NCBI RefSeq assembly: GCF_002028455.1
Contig: NZ_MWUM01000009.1
Span: 1-64,000 of the forward strand
Direction of reading: 5' to 3'
From: Zoogloea sp. LCSB751
Lineage (GTDB): Bacteria; Pseudomonadota; Gammaproteobacteria; Burkholderiales; Rhodocyclaceae
DNA length: 64,000 bases
Part shown: piece by piece, positions 55,680-64,000 of the stretch
How positions within the stretch are numbered: position 1 is the stretch's first letter
Layout: each line of letters opens with the position of its first letter
Translations under genes and position numbers: made by a program
Notes under the pieces: generated by a model
Database searches by the model: none
What the model was told of the DNA's origin: nothing
Seen by the model: the letters and a program-made list of their open reading frames with translations, nothing else

Positions 55680-57890
55680 ATGGTTGCCGTTACACATTCG
55701 ATATCCCAGTCAGTGTCCGCGTTCTCCGCGGTCGAATTATTGTGCGAGGGGCTCGGCCCCGATGATGCTGCGCGGGTCGGTGTCGCCCTGGAGTGGGTCC
55801 AGCCCCTCTATGGGGAACGCACCCTCGGCACCAACGAACCCATCTGGCAGCACGCCCTCGGCACTGCGCTGATCGTCGCGTCCCTGCGCCTCGATGCGGA
55901 TACGCGCGTCGCGGCACTGTGTTTTGCACTTGGCGACGTACTGGACCATTCCGGCGAACAGGTCACCGCCCGCTTTGGCGAAGGGGTGGCGAGCCTGGTG
56001 GATGGCCTGCGCAAGCTCAACGGGCTGCGCGTCATCACGCGCATGACCACCACCGCCAGCGCGCCGGAGATCCGCGCCCAGAGCGAGGTGTTGCGCAAGA
56101 TGCTGCTGGCCATGGTGGAGGACATCCGCGTGGTGTTGCTGCGGGTCTCGTCGCGTACTCAGACGCTGCGCTATTTCACCGATCACCCGGGCAAGATCCG
56201 CGAGTCCATCGCCCGCGAGAGTCTCGACATCTATGCGCCGCTGGCCAACCGGCTCGGTATCTGGCAGCTCAAGTGGGAGCTGGAGGACCTGTCCTTCCGC
56301 TTCCTGGAGCCGGAAACCTACAAGCGCATCGCACGCATGCTCGACGAGCGTCGTGTCGAGCGCGAGCAGTTCATCGTGGATGCCGTCGCCCGCCTGAAGA
56401 GCGAAGTGGAGGCGATCGGCATCAAGGCCGAGGTCTATGGCCGGCCGAAGCACATCTACAGCATCTACAACAAGATGCGCGCCAAGCGCCTGGATTTCTC
56501 GCAGATCTACGACGTGCGCGCGTTGCGGGTGCTGGTTGCCGAGGTGAAGGACTGCTATGCGGTGCTGGGCATCGTGCACCAGATCTGGACGCCGATCCCC
56601 AAGGAGTTCGACGACTACATCTCGATGCCCAAGGGCAACAATTACCAGTCGCTGCACACCGCCGTGTATGCCGGTGACGGACGCGCGCTGGAGGTGCAGA
56701 TCCGCACCTACGGCATGCACAACCACGCTGAACTGGGCGTGGCGGCGCACTGGCGCTACAAGGAAGGGTCGGGTGCGTCGAGTGGCGAGTACGACGAAAA
56801 AATCGCCCTGCTGCGCAGCCTGCTGTCATGGCGCGACGAGGTCACCGATTCTGCGGACTGGCTCGAGCAGTTCAAGCGGGCCTCCCTCGACGACACGATC
56901 TACGCCCTCACGCCCCAGGGGCGGGTCATCGACCTGCCGCGCGGGGCGACGCCGATCGACTTCGCCTACCGGGTGCACACCGATCTCGGCCATCGCTGTC
57001 GCGGTGCCAAGGTCAACGGGCAACTGGTCACCCTCAACACGCCGCTGGAAAACGGCCAGACGGTGGAGATCATGTCCACCAAGGAGGGTGGGCCGTCCCG
57101 CGACTGGCTCAATGTGCAGCAGAACTATGTGGCTACGCCGCGGGCACGCCAGAAGATCAAGCAGTACTTCAGCGCGCTTGAAGAAGAGGAGTTGCTGGTC
57201 CGTGGCCGCAGTGTGCTGACCAAGGAAATCCAGCGCGAAGGGCATGGCCAGGTCAATCTCGAGGATCTCGCCACTCGCCTGGGTTTCAAGAGTCCCGATG
57301 CGCTGTTCGTCGCTGCCGGGCGCGGCGAGGTCGGGCCGCGGGCGATCCAGGTGGCGCTGCGTGGGGCGGACGCCCTGGAGTCGCCGCCGGAGACGCCGGA
57401 GGTGGTCATCGGCCAGAGCCATTCGGGCGACGCCAGCGATACGATCCTGATCGTCGGCGTCGGCAAGCTGATGACCTCCCTCGGCCGCTGCTGCAAGCCG
57501 GCGCCGCCGGACGCGATCCAGGGCTACGTCACCCGCGGCCGTGGGGTGTCCATCCACCGGGTCGAATGCCGGGACTTCCAGGCGCTGGTGAGCCGGCATC
57601 CGGAGCGACTGGTCAGTGCCCAGTGGGGGGAGGCGGCCAAGGTCACCAAGGAAGTCGCCGTCTTCCCGGTGGACGTGCTGGTCCATGCGATGGACCGGCA
57701 GGGGTTGCTGCGCGACATCTCCGAAGTGTTGTCGCGGGAAAAGCTCAACGTGATCGCCGTGAATACCCTCAGCCGCAAGGGGGCGGCGCGGATGCGCTTC
57801 ACGCTGGAGGTGCAGGGTGTGCACCAGATCCAGCGGGCCGTCACCCTGATCCGGGAGGTCAAGGGCGTCACCGACGTGGAGCGCGGCTGA
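55680..57890 (+). CDS. relA: (p)ppGpp synthetase RelA
   Basis: 736 residues. The N-terminal HD domain is degenerate (ALCFALGDVLDHSGE lacks the HD pair), so hydrolysis is not expected. The synthetase domain (YGRPKHIYSIYNKM, DVRALRVLVAEVKDCYAVLG) carries EFDD at 309-312, the E-x-D-D signature of RelA as opposed to R-x-K-D in SpoT-like enzymes. TGS (IYALTPQGRVIDLPRGATPIDFAYRVH), zinc-finger-like (CCKPAPPDAIQGYVTRGRGVSIHR) and ACT domains follow. A TATAGGATAAT element lies directly before the ATG; no clear ribosome site. Confidence 0.95.
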   Translation: MVAVTHSISQSVSAFSAVELLCEGLGPDDAARVGVALEWVQPLYGERTLGTNEPIWQHALGTALIVASLRLDADTRVAALCFALGDVLDHSGEQVTARFGEGVASLVDGLRKLNGLRVITRMTTTASAPEIRAQSEVLRKMLLAMVEDIRVVLLRVSSRTQTLRYFTDHPGKIRESIARESLDIYAPLANRLGIWQLKWELEDLSFRFLEPETYKRIARMLDERRVEREQFIVDAVARLKSEVEAIGIKAEVYGRPKHIYSIYNKMRAKRLDFSQIYDVRALRVLVAEVKDCYAVLGIVHQIWTPIPKEFDDYISMPKGNNYQSLHTAVYAGDGRALEVQIRTYGMHNHAELGVAAHWRYKEGSGASSGEYDEKIALLRSLLSWRDEVTDSADWLEQFKRASLDDTIYALTPQGRVIDLPRGATPIDFAYRVHTDLGHRCRGAKVNGQLVTLNTPLENGQTVEIMSTKEGGPSRDWLNVQQNYVATPRARQKIKQYFSALEEEELLVRGRSVLTKEIQREGHGQVNLEDLATRLGFKSPDALFVAAGRGEVGPRAIQVALRGADALESPPETPEVVIGQSHSGDASDTILIVGVGKLMTSLGRCCKPAPPDAIQGYVTRGRGVSIHRVECRDFQALVSRHPERLVSAQWGEAAKVTKEVAVFPVDVLVHAMDRQGLLRDISEVLSREKLNVIAVNTLSRKGAARMRFTLEVQGVHQIQRAVTLIREVKGVTDVERG

Positions 57891-57893
57891 GGC

Positions 57894-58766
57894 GTGATCG
57901 ACGCTAGCCGCCTCGAGCGGCATCACTTCGCGTGGCTGTCCATCGCCGCGGCGGTGGCGACCATCGGCCTGAAGACCCTGGCCTGGTGGCTGACCGGCTC
58001 GGTGGGCCTGCTGTCCGACGCGCTGGAGTCCTTCGTCAACCTGGCGGGCGCCACCTTCGCGTTGTGGATGATCCTGGTCACCCGGGATCCACCAGACCGG
58101 CGCCATCCCTTCGGGCACGGCAAGGCGGAGTACTTTTCCAGCGGCTTCGAGGGGATCCTGATCCTCGGCGCTGCGGTGGCGATCATCTGGGCCGGCGTGG
58201 AGCGCCTGATCTACCCGGCGCCGCTCGAATCGGCCGGTTGGGGGCTGGCTTGGTCGGCGGCGGCCACCGTCATCAACTTCGCTGTGGCCCGGGTGCTTGG
58301 CCGGGCCGGCGAGCGCTTCGACTCGATTGCCTTGCGGGCGGACTCCCGCCATCTGATGACCGATGTGTGGACTTCCGTCGGCGTCATCTCAGGTGTCGCC
58401 CTGGTCGCGCTGACCGGCTGGCTGGTGCTCGACCCCTTGATCGCGATTGCCGTCGGTCTGCATATCACGCTGGAGGCCTGGCACTTGCTGCGGGAGTCGG
58501 TCGATGGTCTGATGGATCGCAGCATGGACCGCGTGGCCATGGAGCGGGCGATTGGTGTGCTCGAATCCTTCCATTGTCGCGGCGTCGCTTTCCAGGGCTT
58601 GCGCACCCGCCGGGCCGGGGCTTCGTCCTTTCTGCAGGTGGTGGTCCTGGTGCCGGGGGACTGGAGCGTGAGCGAGGGACATGCACTGCTCGACGAGATC
58701 GAGGCGGCGCTCGGCAAGGCCCTGCCGGGCACCGAAGTGACGACCCATCTGGAGCCCTTGCCCTGA
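57894..58766 (+). CDS. Cation diffusion facilitator transporter
   Basis: 290 residues with six predicted helices. GLLSDALESFVNLAGATFALW (helix 2) and LRADSRHLMTDVWTSVGVISG (helix 5, HxxxD) carry the transport site; RHPFGHGKAEYFSSGFEGI is the conserved loop. Helix 2 reads E-x-x-x-N where many Zn/Fe exporters have D-x-x-x-D or H-x-x-x-D, so metal specificity is uncertain. GTG start three bases after relA, suggesting co-transcription. Confidence 0.9.
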   Translation: MIDASRLERHHFAWLSIAAAVATIGLKTLAWWLTGSVGLLSDALESFVNLAGATFALWMILVTRDPPDRRHPFGHGKAEYFSSGFEGILILGAAVAIIWAGVERLIYPAPLESAGWGLAWSAAATVINFAVARVLGRAGERFDSIALRADSRHLMTDVWTSVGVISGVALVALTGWLVLDPLIAIAVGLHITLEAWHLLRESVDGLMDRSMDRVAMERAIGVLESFHCRGVAFQGLRTRRAGASSFLQVVVLVPGDWSVSEGHALLDEIEAALGKALPGTEVTTHLEPLP

Positions 58767-58864
58767 GCTTGGTGTCGGGGCGGATTTCTCAAGGCTGGAT
58801 TCCATCCCCGAAATGAGGTCCGCAGGCAGTAAAATCGCGGCATTTCCGAATCCGGGCAGTCCCC

Positions 58865-59650
58865 ATGATTTTCGTGTTGTCCCCCGCCAAGGCGCTCGAC
58901 TACGAGACGCCGCCCACCACCCCGCGTTTTACCGAACCCGACTATCTGGACGATGCCGCCGAGCTGATTGCCGGTCTGCGCGAGCTGTCCCATGCCGAGG
59001 TCGCACGGCTGATGGATCTGTCGGACCCGCTGGCCGCGCTCAATGTGGCGCGTTATACCGAATGGTCACGGCCTTTTACGCCTGAGAATGCGAAGCCGGC
59101 GGTGCTGGCCTTCAACGGCGACGTGTATGACGGACTCGATGCGCGCAGCCTCGACGAGGCCGACCTGGATTACGCCCAAGCGCACCTGCGCATCTTGTCC
59201 GGCCTGTACGGCCTGCTGAAGCCGCTGGACCTGATGCAGCCCTATCGTCTGGAAATGGGCACCCGCTTCAAGAATGGCCGTGGCAAGGATCTGTACGCAT
59301 TCTGGGGCATGACCCAGACCGAGGCGCTGAACCGCCTGCTGGCGCGGGACGAGGCGGCGGGCCATGAACCGGTGCTGGTCAACCTGGCCTCCGAGGAATA
59401 CTTCAAGTCGGTCAAGCCGGCCCAGCTGAAGGGGCGCCTGCTCAACATCGGTTTCGAGGACTGGAAGGGTGGGCGCTACAAGATCATCAGCTTCTACGCC
59501 AAGCGCGCCCGCGGTCTGATGGCACGGTACGCGATCACCCACCGGGTCGACGAAGTGGCGCAGTTGAAGGACTTCGACCTCGACGGTTATGCCTTTGCCG
59601 CCGAAGCCTCCGATGCGGATCGCTGGGTTTTCCGGCGCCGCGAGGACTGA
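58865..59650 (+). CDS. yaaA: Peroxide stress protein YaaA
   Basis: 261 residues beginning [16 protein letters not shown], the diagnostic start of the YaaA/DUF328 family. [48 protein letters not shown] and INFAxEEYFK-like [11 protein letters not shown] follow. Limits iron-driven oxidative damage in E. coli. A TAAAAT sequence about 35 bases upstream may be its -10. Confidence 0.95.
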   Translation: MIFVLSPAKALDYETPPTTPRFTEPDYLDDAAELIAGLRELSHAEVARLMDLSDPLAALNVARYTEWSRPFTPENAKPAVLAFNGDVYDGLDARSLDEADLDYAQAHLRILSGLYGLLKPLDLMQPYRLEMGTRFKNGRGKDLYAFWGMTQTEALNRLLARDEAAGHEPVLVNLASEEYFKSVKPAQLKGRLLNIGFEDWKGGRYKIISFYAKRARGLMARYAITHRVDEVAQLKDFDLDGYAFAAEASDADRWVFRRRED

Positions 59651-59662
59651 CGGGAGCTGGGC

Positions 59663-60931
59663 GTGGCGAATCCGCAAAAGATCGCGCAGCTGGCGCGCAT
59701 GAAGGGACTGGCAGCCGCTGCGTTGCTGGCCGTCGCAGCCTTGTTCGTGCTGGCCCGCTATCAAGGCTGGCCGTGGGTGGCGGCCTTTGCCGAGGCGGCG
59801 ACGATAGGCGCGCTGGCCGACTGGTTCGCGGTGGTGGCCTTGTTCCGCCATCCGCTTGGGCTGCCCATTCCCCACACGGCGATCCTGCCGCGCAACAAGG
59901 CGCGGCTGGCCGACAACATCGCCGAGTTCATCCGCGACAAGTTCCTCGACACCGCGTCGCTGGTGGCCCGCCTGCGCAGTGCCAATCCGGCCGAGCGGCT
60001 GGCTGGCTGGTTGAAGGACCCCAAGAACGCGACCATCTTCGCCGAGCGGCTGGTGGTGGTGATGGCCGAGTCCCTGGACTTCATGGATGACCCGCGCGTG
60101 CGGCGGCTGGCGCTGCATGCACTGCGTCGGCGGGCGGGCAGCCTGGACATGGCCGACAGCATGGGCGGCATTCTCGATGCGCTGACCCAGGGCGGACGCC
60201 ACCAGGCCCTGCTCGACGAGAGCATCCACAAGCTGGCTCAATGGCTGGACGAGCCTGGCGTGCGCCACAGTTTCGCAAGCATGATTCTCGACGTGGCCGC
60301 GCGGGAATATCCGAAGGTGGTTGCGACCCTCGGTTTCGTCGGCATCGACCCGACCGAACTCGGCGACAAGGTGGCGACCGGCATCGTTGCCGGCGTGCAT
60401 GGCCTGCTCGACGACATCGCCACCAATCCCGACCATCCGCGCCGGGCGGCCTTCGACGAAGTGGTGACCCGCTACATCGGGCGCCTCAAGAGCGACGAGG
60501 CCTTCCGGGCCCAGGTGGACCAGATGAAGCGGGAGTTCCTCGCCCATCCGGCGGTGGGCACGTATTTGCGGGATCTGTGGGACGAACTGCGTGCCTGGCT
60601 GGGGCGCGACATGGCCAGCGCGGACTCGATGATCCGCCAGCGCATCGCGTCGGCCGCGGGGGCGCTCGGCACCAGCCTGGCCGCCAACGAGGCGCTGCGG
60701 GACTCCCTCAACGAACACCTGGAGAAGACCGTGGAAAGCCTGGCGCCGGAGCTGCGTACGGGCCTGGCCGGTCATATCGCCAGCACCGTGCGGGCCTGGA
60801 ACGACGAGGATCTCGTGCGCGAGATCGAAGTCAGCGTCGGCCGCGACCTGCAGTTCATCCGTCTCAACGGCACCTTCGTCGGCGGCCTCATCGGCCTGGC
60901 CCTGTACGCGGTGACCCAACTCCTGACCTGA
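59663..60931 (+). CDS. DUF445 family membrane protein
   Basis: 422 residues. N-terminal hydrophobic segment (AAALLAVAALFVLARYQG), GALADWFAVVALFRHPLGLPIPHTAILPRNKARLADNIAEFI (the DUF445/YjiN signature), a long helical middle and a C-terminal hydrophobic end (LNGTFVGGLIGLALYAVTQLL). GTG start. Function unknown. Confidence 0.9.
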   Translation: MANPQKIAQLARMKGLAAAALLAVAALFVLARYQGWPWVAAFAEAATIGALADWFAVVALFRHPLGLPIPHTAILPRNKARLADNIAEFIRDKFLDTASLVARLRSANPAERLAGWLKDPKNATIFAERLVVVMAESLDFMDDPRVRRLALHALRRRAGSLDMADSMGGILDALTQGGRHQALLDESIHKLAQWLDEPGVRHSFASMILDVAAREYPKVVATLGFVGIDPTELGDKVATGIVAGVHGLLDDIATNPDHPRRAAFDEVVTRYIGRLKSDEAFRAQVDQMKREFLAHPAVGTYLRDLWDELRAWLGRDMASADSMIRQRIASAAGALGTSLAANEALRDSLNEHLEKTVESLAPELRTGLAGHIASTVRAWNDEDLVREIEVSVGRDLQFIRLNGTFVGGLIGLALYAVTQLLT

Positions 60932-60938
60932 TCCAGCC

Positions 60939-62081
60939 ATGACCCTCAGAATCAGCAGCAACTTCGACTCCGGCGCCATCGAGGTGCTGTCCGTGGAACG
61001 TCCGGACGACATTCGCCTGCGCCTGCGGGCCGATCAGGGTGTGAGCGGCGACGGGACCTTCCGCCAGTGGTTCCATTTCCGTCTGCATGGCGCAGCGGGG
61101 CAGGGCGTGCGGATGGTCTTCGAGAACGCGGCCGAGGCTGCCTATCCGGATGGCTGGCCGGATTATCGCTGTGTGGCGTCCTACGATCGCCAGCACTGGT
61201 TCCGCATCAGTTCGACCCGTTATGAGAACGGGCAACTGATCGTTGAGCACACGCCGGAACGCAATAGCATCTACTACGCCTATTTCGAGCCGTATTCCCA
61301 CGAGCGCCACCTGGATCTGCTGGGGCGGGTCGAGATGTCGCCCTTTGCGTCGGTAAGCAACCTGGGGGCGACGGTGGACGGTCGCGACCTGGACCTGGTC
61401 ACCGTCGGCCGCGCTGCGCCGGGCAAGCGGCCGCTGTGGATCATCGCGCGCCAGCATCCGGGCGAGAGCATGGCCGAGTGGTTCGTTGAGGGCCTGCTGG
61501 AACGCCTGCTCGACGCGGCCGATCCGGTGGCCCGCCGCATCCGCGAACACGCGGTGCTTTACATCGTGCCGAACATGAACCCGGACGGAGCGATCCGCGG
61601 CAACCTGCGTACCAACGCGGCCGGAGCCAACCTCAACCGGGAGTGGCGCGCGCCGAGCGCCGAGCGCAGCCCCGAGGTATTGCTGGTGCGCCAGGCGATG
61701 GAGACGAGGGGCATCGACCTGTTCCTCGATATCCACGGAGACGAGGCTCTGCCTTATGTGTTCTTCTCGACCGCGGAGGAGGTGCCAGGCTTCTCGGATG
61801 AGCAGAAGCGCCGCCAGGCGCGTTTCGTCGAGCGTTTTCAGGTGGTGAGCCCGGATTTCCAGACCGAGCACGGCTATCTCAACGGGCGTTTCAAGGACGA
61901 GTTGCTGAGCCTGGCCTCGAAGTGGGTGGCCCACAGCTTTGGTTGCGTCTCCCTGACCCTGGAAATGCCGTTCAAGGACAATGCCAACCTCCCTGATGGT
62001 CTGAATGGCTGGAACGGCGAGCGCAGCAAGCGCCTTGGCGCGGCCATGCTCAATCCCATCCTCGGCCATCTGACGGACTGA
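60939..62081 (+). CDS. M14-family zinc carboxypeptidase, cytosolic type
   Basis: 380 residues: an N-terminal beta-sandwich (ISSNFDSGAIEVLSVERPDDIRLRLR, FHFRLHGAAG) before the peptidase domain, as in cytosolic carboxypeptidase-like proteins. Zinc ligands H173/E176 in RQHPGESMAEW; NPDGAIRGNLRTNAAGANLNREW and DIHGDEALPY contain further active-site residues, and LEMPFKDNA the late catalytic glutamate. No signal peptide. Substrate unknown. Confidence 0.9.
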   Translation: MTLRISSNFDSGAIEVLSVERPDDIRLRLRADQGVSGDGTFRQWFHFRLHGAAGQGVRMVFENAAEAAYPDGWPDYRCVASYDRQHWFRISSTRYENGQLIVEHTPERNSIYYAYFEPYSHERHLDLLGRVEMSPFASVSNLGATVDGRDLDLVTVGRAAPGKRPLWIIARQHPGESMAEWFVEGLLERLLDAADPVARRIREHAVLYIVPNMNPDGAIRGNLRTNAAGANLNREWRAPSAERSPEVLLVRQAMETRGIDLFLDIHGDEALPYVFFSTAEEVPGFSDEQKRRQARFVERFQVVSPDFQTEHGYLNGRFKDELLSLASKWVAHSFGCVSLTLEMPFKDNANLPDGLNGWNGERSKRLGAAMLNPILGHLTD

Positions 62082-62119
62082 GCGTGCGTGGGGCCGGTGC
62101 CTTGCGCCGGATCCATGAA

Positions 62120-62137
62120 CCGTAACATTACAGTCAT
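62120..62137 (+). promoter_or_regulatory. Weak PhoB-box-like sequence upstream of the porin gene
   Basis: CCGTAAC-ATTA-CAGTCAT has two 7-base units spaced by four, resembling the PhoB direct repeat CTGTCAT (4 of 7 and 6 of 7 matches). It lies about 75 bases before the porin start. The left unit is poor, so this is only a suggestion. Confidence 0.2.
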
Positions 62138-62209
62138 ACAATCCACCGACCCTTCATCCCACGGAGCCGGGCGACGTCCCGTTTCCGACCGCTTGTCGGA
62201 TTGAATCCT

Positions 62210-63577
62210 ATGCGTATCCATTCTTTCGCCGGCCCCCGCTGCAGGGGACGCCGGTCATTGTCTGCATTGGCCCTCGGCCTGCTCGCCGGCCTGGTTGCAC
62301 CAGGGCAAGCAAGTGCTGAATCACAAGACACCGAGACGTGGACTGCACGTTTTCAGACGACTTATGTGTGGCAGAACAAGCCGGCATTCCATGCGGACTA
62401 CAGCGGCCGCAACAGTCTGACCGCCGACCACGACAAGAGCTACACGGCAACGGCGACAGCCTTCCTAGGCTTCCGACCATGGACGGGGGGCGAACTGTAC
62501 TTCAACGGGGAAGAGACCCAGGGACGACCGTTTTCAAACCTGGAGGGTACTGCGGCGTTCACGAACGGGGAATTGACGCGGACCGCCGGTTCCCGTCCGA
62601 AGTCGTACCGCCAGCGCCTGTTTCTGCGCCAGACCTGGGGGCTGGGCGGTGAGCAGGAACATCAAGAGGGCGACCTGAACCAGATGGCCGGTTTCGTGGA
62701 CAAGAACCGGGTGGTGCTGACTGTCGGTAATTTTTCGTTGCTCGATGTTTTTGACGATAACGTCTACGCCAAGGACCCCCGTGTCCATTTCATGAATGCT
62801 GCGTTCATGGCGCCGCTGGCCTACGACTACGCCGCTGACGCACGAGGTTTCGGCTGGGGTTATACGCTCGAGTGGTATCAGGATGACTGGGCAGTGCGCA
62901 TCGGCCGGATGACCGGCCCGCAGGAGCCCAACATGCTTCCCATCGATTCGCGCATCGGCAAACACTATGGCGACCAGATCGAGGTGGAGCGCGCCCACAC
63001 GCTGTACGGCCAGCCCGGCAAACTCCGCGTGCTGGCCTGGCGCAACCGGGCCCGGCTGGCCCGCTTCGACGATGCGCTCGACTACCTGCGGGCCAATCCG
63101 GCAGCCGATCCGCAGGCGATCCTGGCAGTGCGCCATGGCGACCAGATCAAGTTTGGTCTCGGCATCAACCTTGAGCAGGCGATTTCTGCAGATCTGGGTT
63201 TCTTCCTGCGCGCAATGAAGGCTGACGGGCGTAGCGAGACCTTTGCGTTCACCGAGACCGACAGCTCGATCGGAACCGGTTTGTCCCTGAAGGGCAATCG
63301 CTGGGGGCGGGCGGCGGATACGGTTGGAGTCGGTTATGCCCGCAATGCGCTATCGGGGGATCGTCGCCGATATCTGGAAGCGGGAGGCCTGTCCTTCTTC
63401 CTCGGCGATGGCGGACTGAATTATCAGCCGGAGCAGGTCGTCGAGGCCTATTACAGCTTCAATGTGTGGAAAAGCCTCTTCGTGACGGCGGATGCCCAGC
63501 GGCTGTGGAACCCGGGTTACAACGCCGACCGCGGACCGGCTAATTTCTTTGCCTTGCGCTTTCATGCGGAGTTCTAA
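62210..63577 (+). CDS. OprB-like carbohydrate porin
   Basis: 455 residues. Signal peptide with a long basic start (MRIHSFAGPRCRGRRSLSALALGLLAGLVAPGQASA), then a beta-rich barrel. RLFLRQTWGLGGE, NRVVLTVGNFSLLDVFDDNVYAKDPRVHFMN, and the C-terminal QRLWNPGYNADRGPANFFALRFHAEF with terminal aromatic residue fit OprB/carbohydrate-selective porins. ATG 62210 is taken; a TTG at 62201 is in frame. The actual substrate is inferred. Confidence 0.82.
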   Translation: MRIHSFAGPRCRGRRSLSALALGLLAGLVAPGQASAESQDTETWTARFQTTYVWQNKPAFHADYSGRNSLTADHDKSYTATATAFLGFRPWTGGELYFNGEETQGRPFSNLEGTAAFTNGELTRTAGSRPKSYRQRLFLRQTWGLGGEQEHQEGDLNQMAGFVDKNRVVLTVGNFSLLDVFDDNVYAKDPRVHFMNAAFMAPLAYDYAADARGFGWGYTLEWYQDDWAVRIGRMTGPQEPNMLPIDSRIGKHYGDQIEVERAHTLYGQPGKLRVLAWRNRARLARFDDALDYLRANPAADPQAILAVRHGDQIKFGLGINLEQAISADLGFFLRAMKADGRSETFAFTETDSSIGTGLSLKGNRWGRAADTVGVGYARNALSGDRRRYLEAGGLSFFLGDGGLNYQPEQVVEAYYSFNVWKSLFVTADAQRLWNPGYNADRGPANFFALRFHAEF

Positions 63578-63615
63578 CGCCGCAAGCGGTGAGGGCGGAG
63601 AGCCTTCGGGGGAGC

Positions 63616-63649
63616 AAAAAGACGGGCATCGAGGTGCCCGTCTTTTTTT
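63616..63649 (+). terminator. Intrinsic terminator after the porin gene
   Basis: Stem GACGGGCA / TGCCCGTC, loop TCGAGG, followed by seven Ts, with five As upstream extending the pairing. Confidence 0.9.
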
Positions 63650-63910
63650 GATGAATTTGTTTATTTAATGGAGATTTTTTGGATGTGACAGAGTTTGCAA
63701 AAAACTGATGCCAAACGGTTTGTTTTTGCAAACTGCGTATAAATTAACTTGTCTCTCCGATTCCTGGTCGCAGAATTCATGAGTTTAGTTTTTTGCATTC
63801 TGCCTTGGCGGATTGTCCTACTGGCTTGACGCAGGCCCGCCGCAAGGTTGCGAAGCCGGGCGATTGGCCTTCTGAGGCATCCGCCGCTTGAACGGAGAAC
63901 AATCAGACTT
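63650..63910 (+). other. AT-rich promoter region with inverted repeat
   Basis: About 260 bases without a gene between the porin terminator and the last gene. Contains the operator-like repeat at 63692-63734 and a TATAAA -10-like element at 63738-63743. The remaining ~165 bases would be an unusually long leader; no riboswitch is recognised. Confidence 0.5.
63692..63734. repeat. Perfect 12-bp inverted repeat overlapping a promoter
   Basis: AGTTTGCAAAAA (63692-63703) and TTTTTGCAAACT (63723-63734) are exact reverse complements. The 19-base spacer ends with a second small palindrome, CAAAC-G-GTTTG (63712-63722). The right arm lies just before TATAAA, the position expected for an operator. Confidence 0.8.
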
Positions 63911-64000
63911 ATGTCGAAGCTGGCCCGAGTAGGGTGGTACTGGAATCGCCTGCGCAGCCTGTCGGTGGCGGAGATCGTGAATCGGGCCGGCACTGAGGCG
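63911..64000 (+). CDS. Start of a probable heparinase II/III-family protein (runs off right edge)
   Basis: Only 30 residues are visible: MSKLARVGWYWNRLRSLSVA then EIVNRAGTEA. The WYWNRLRxxSxAEIxxR pattern resembles the N-terminus of bacterial heparinase II/III-family lyases often found in exopolysaccharide clusters. GGAG lies about 14 bases upstream, rather far. Identification from so short a piece is tentative. Confidence 0.45.
   Translation, partial: MSKLARVGWYWNRLRSLSVAEIVNRAGTEA

Noticed and set aside
59066-61012. A 648-codon minus-strand frame opposite yaaA and the DUF445 gene
   Set aside because: Codon bias artefact: both plus-strand genes carry family signatures and the antisense translation is rich in His/Gln/Arg typical of reversed high-GC coding DNA.

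Overview
The window is a high-GC chromosomal segment from a betaproteobacterium. The gene orders exbB-exbD-lpxK-ycaR-kdsB-adk, rlmN-pilF-rodZ-ispG-hisS-yfgM-bamB-der-hfq-hflX-hflK-hflC-hisZ-purA and ispD-ispF, together with a PPi-type phosphofructokinase and cbb3-oxidase assembly genes, suggest the Rhodocyclales (Azoarcus/Thauera/Zoogloea/Dechloromonas-like). That placement is inference from gene content and order, not from a search. Nearly all of the window is dense housekeeping sequence. No tRNA, rRNA, CRISPR array or intact prophage was seen.

Left edge (1-1070): a decayed accessory patch. It holds the N-terminus of an IS256-type transposase running off the edge, a broken MbcA/ParS-type antitoxin, two adjacent perfect hairpins and a 14-bp direct repeat. 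From 1070 to 13200: sodB, xseA, the exbBD-lpxK-ycaR-kdsB-adk envelope/energy operon (preceded by a DnaA-box cluster), pfp, a PEBP-like protein, murJ, accA and tilS. From 13185 to 20000: a DctS/DctR-like two-component pair divergent from an orphan TRAP receptor gene dctP, then ccoI-ccoS. Just downstream of ccoS, in the gap before ndk, is a predicted FNR/ANR-dependent small RNA. It has a palindromic FNR-like box at -41.5 from the predicted start, a -10 element, two hairpins and a strong intrinsic terminator, with no reading frame. This is the most interesting undescribed element I found.

From 20100 to 35700: a long co-directional block, ndk to purA, covering RNA methylation, type IV pilus assembly, cell shape, isoprenoid synthesis, translation, outer-membrane assembly, ribosome GTPases, Hfq, the HflKC protease regulator and His/Ade biosynthesis. 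It ends at a bidirectional terminator. From 35700 to 40940, on the minus strand: a parvulin, BolA, YciI, YciB, a truncated globin, a persulfide-dioxygenase-like hydrolase and EnvZ/OmpR. From 41100 to 44150: tsaB, rimI, a family 4 uracil-DNA glycosylase and a LemA-like lipoprotein. From 44187 to 52331: a multi-PAS histidine kinase, tadA, a short L,D-transpeptidase-fold protein, a GNAT protein, a hydrolase, the three-gene AmmeMemoRadiSam cluster (function unknown) and an MgtC/DUF4010 membrane protein. From 52404 to the end: ispD-ispF-thpR, a host-attachment-family protein, mtfA, relA, a CDF transporter, yaaA, a DUF445 protein, an M14 carboxypeptidase, an OprB-like porin and, behind a palindromic operator-like promoter region, the start of a probable heparinase II/III-family gene that runs off the right edge.

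Several genes fit a facultative lifestyle across oxygen levels: FeSOD, cbb3 assembly factors, the FNR-type sRNA promoter, the truncated globin and the persulfide dioxygenase. Family assignments come from motifs and gene order read by eye.
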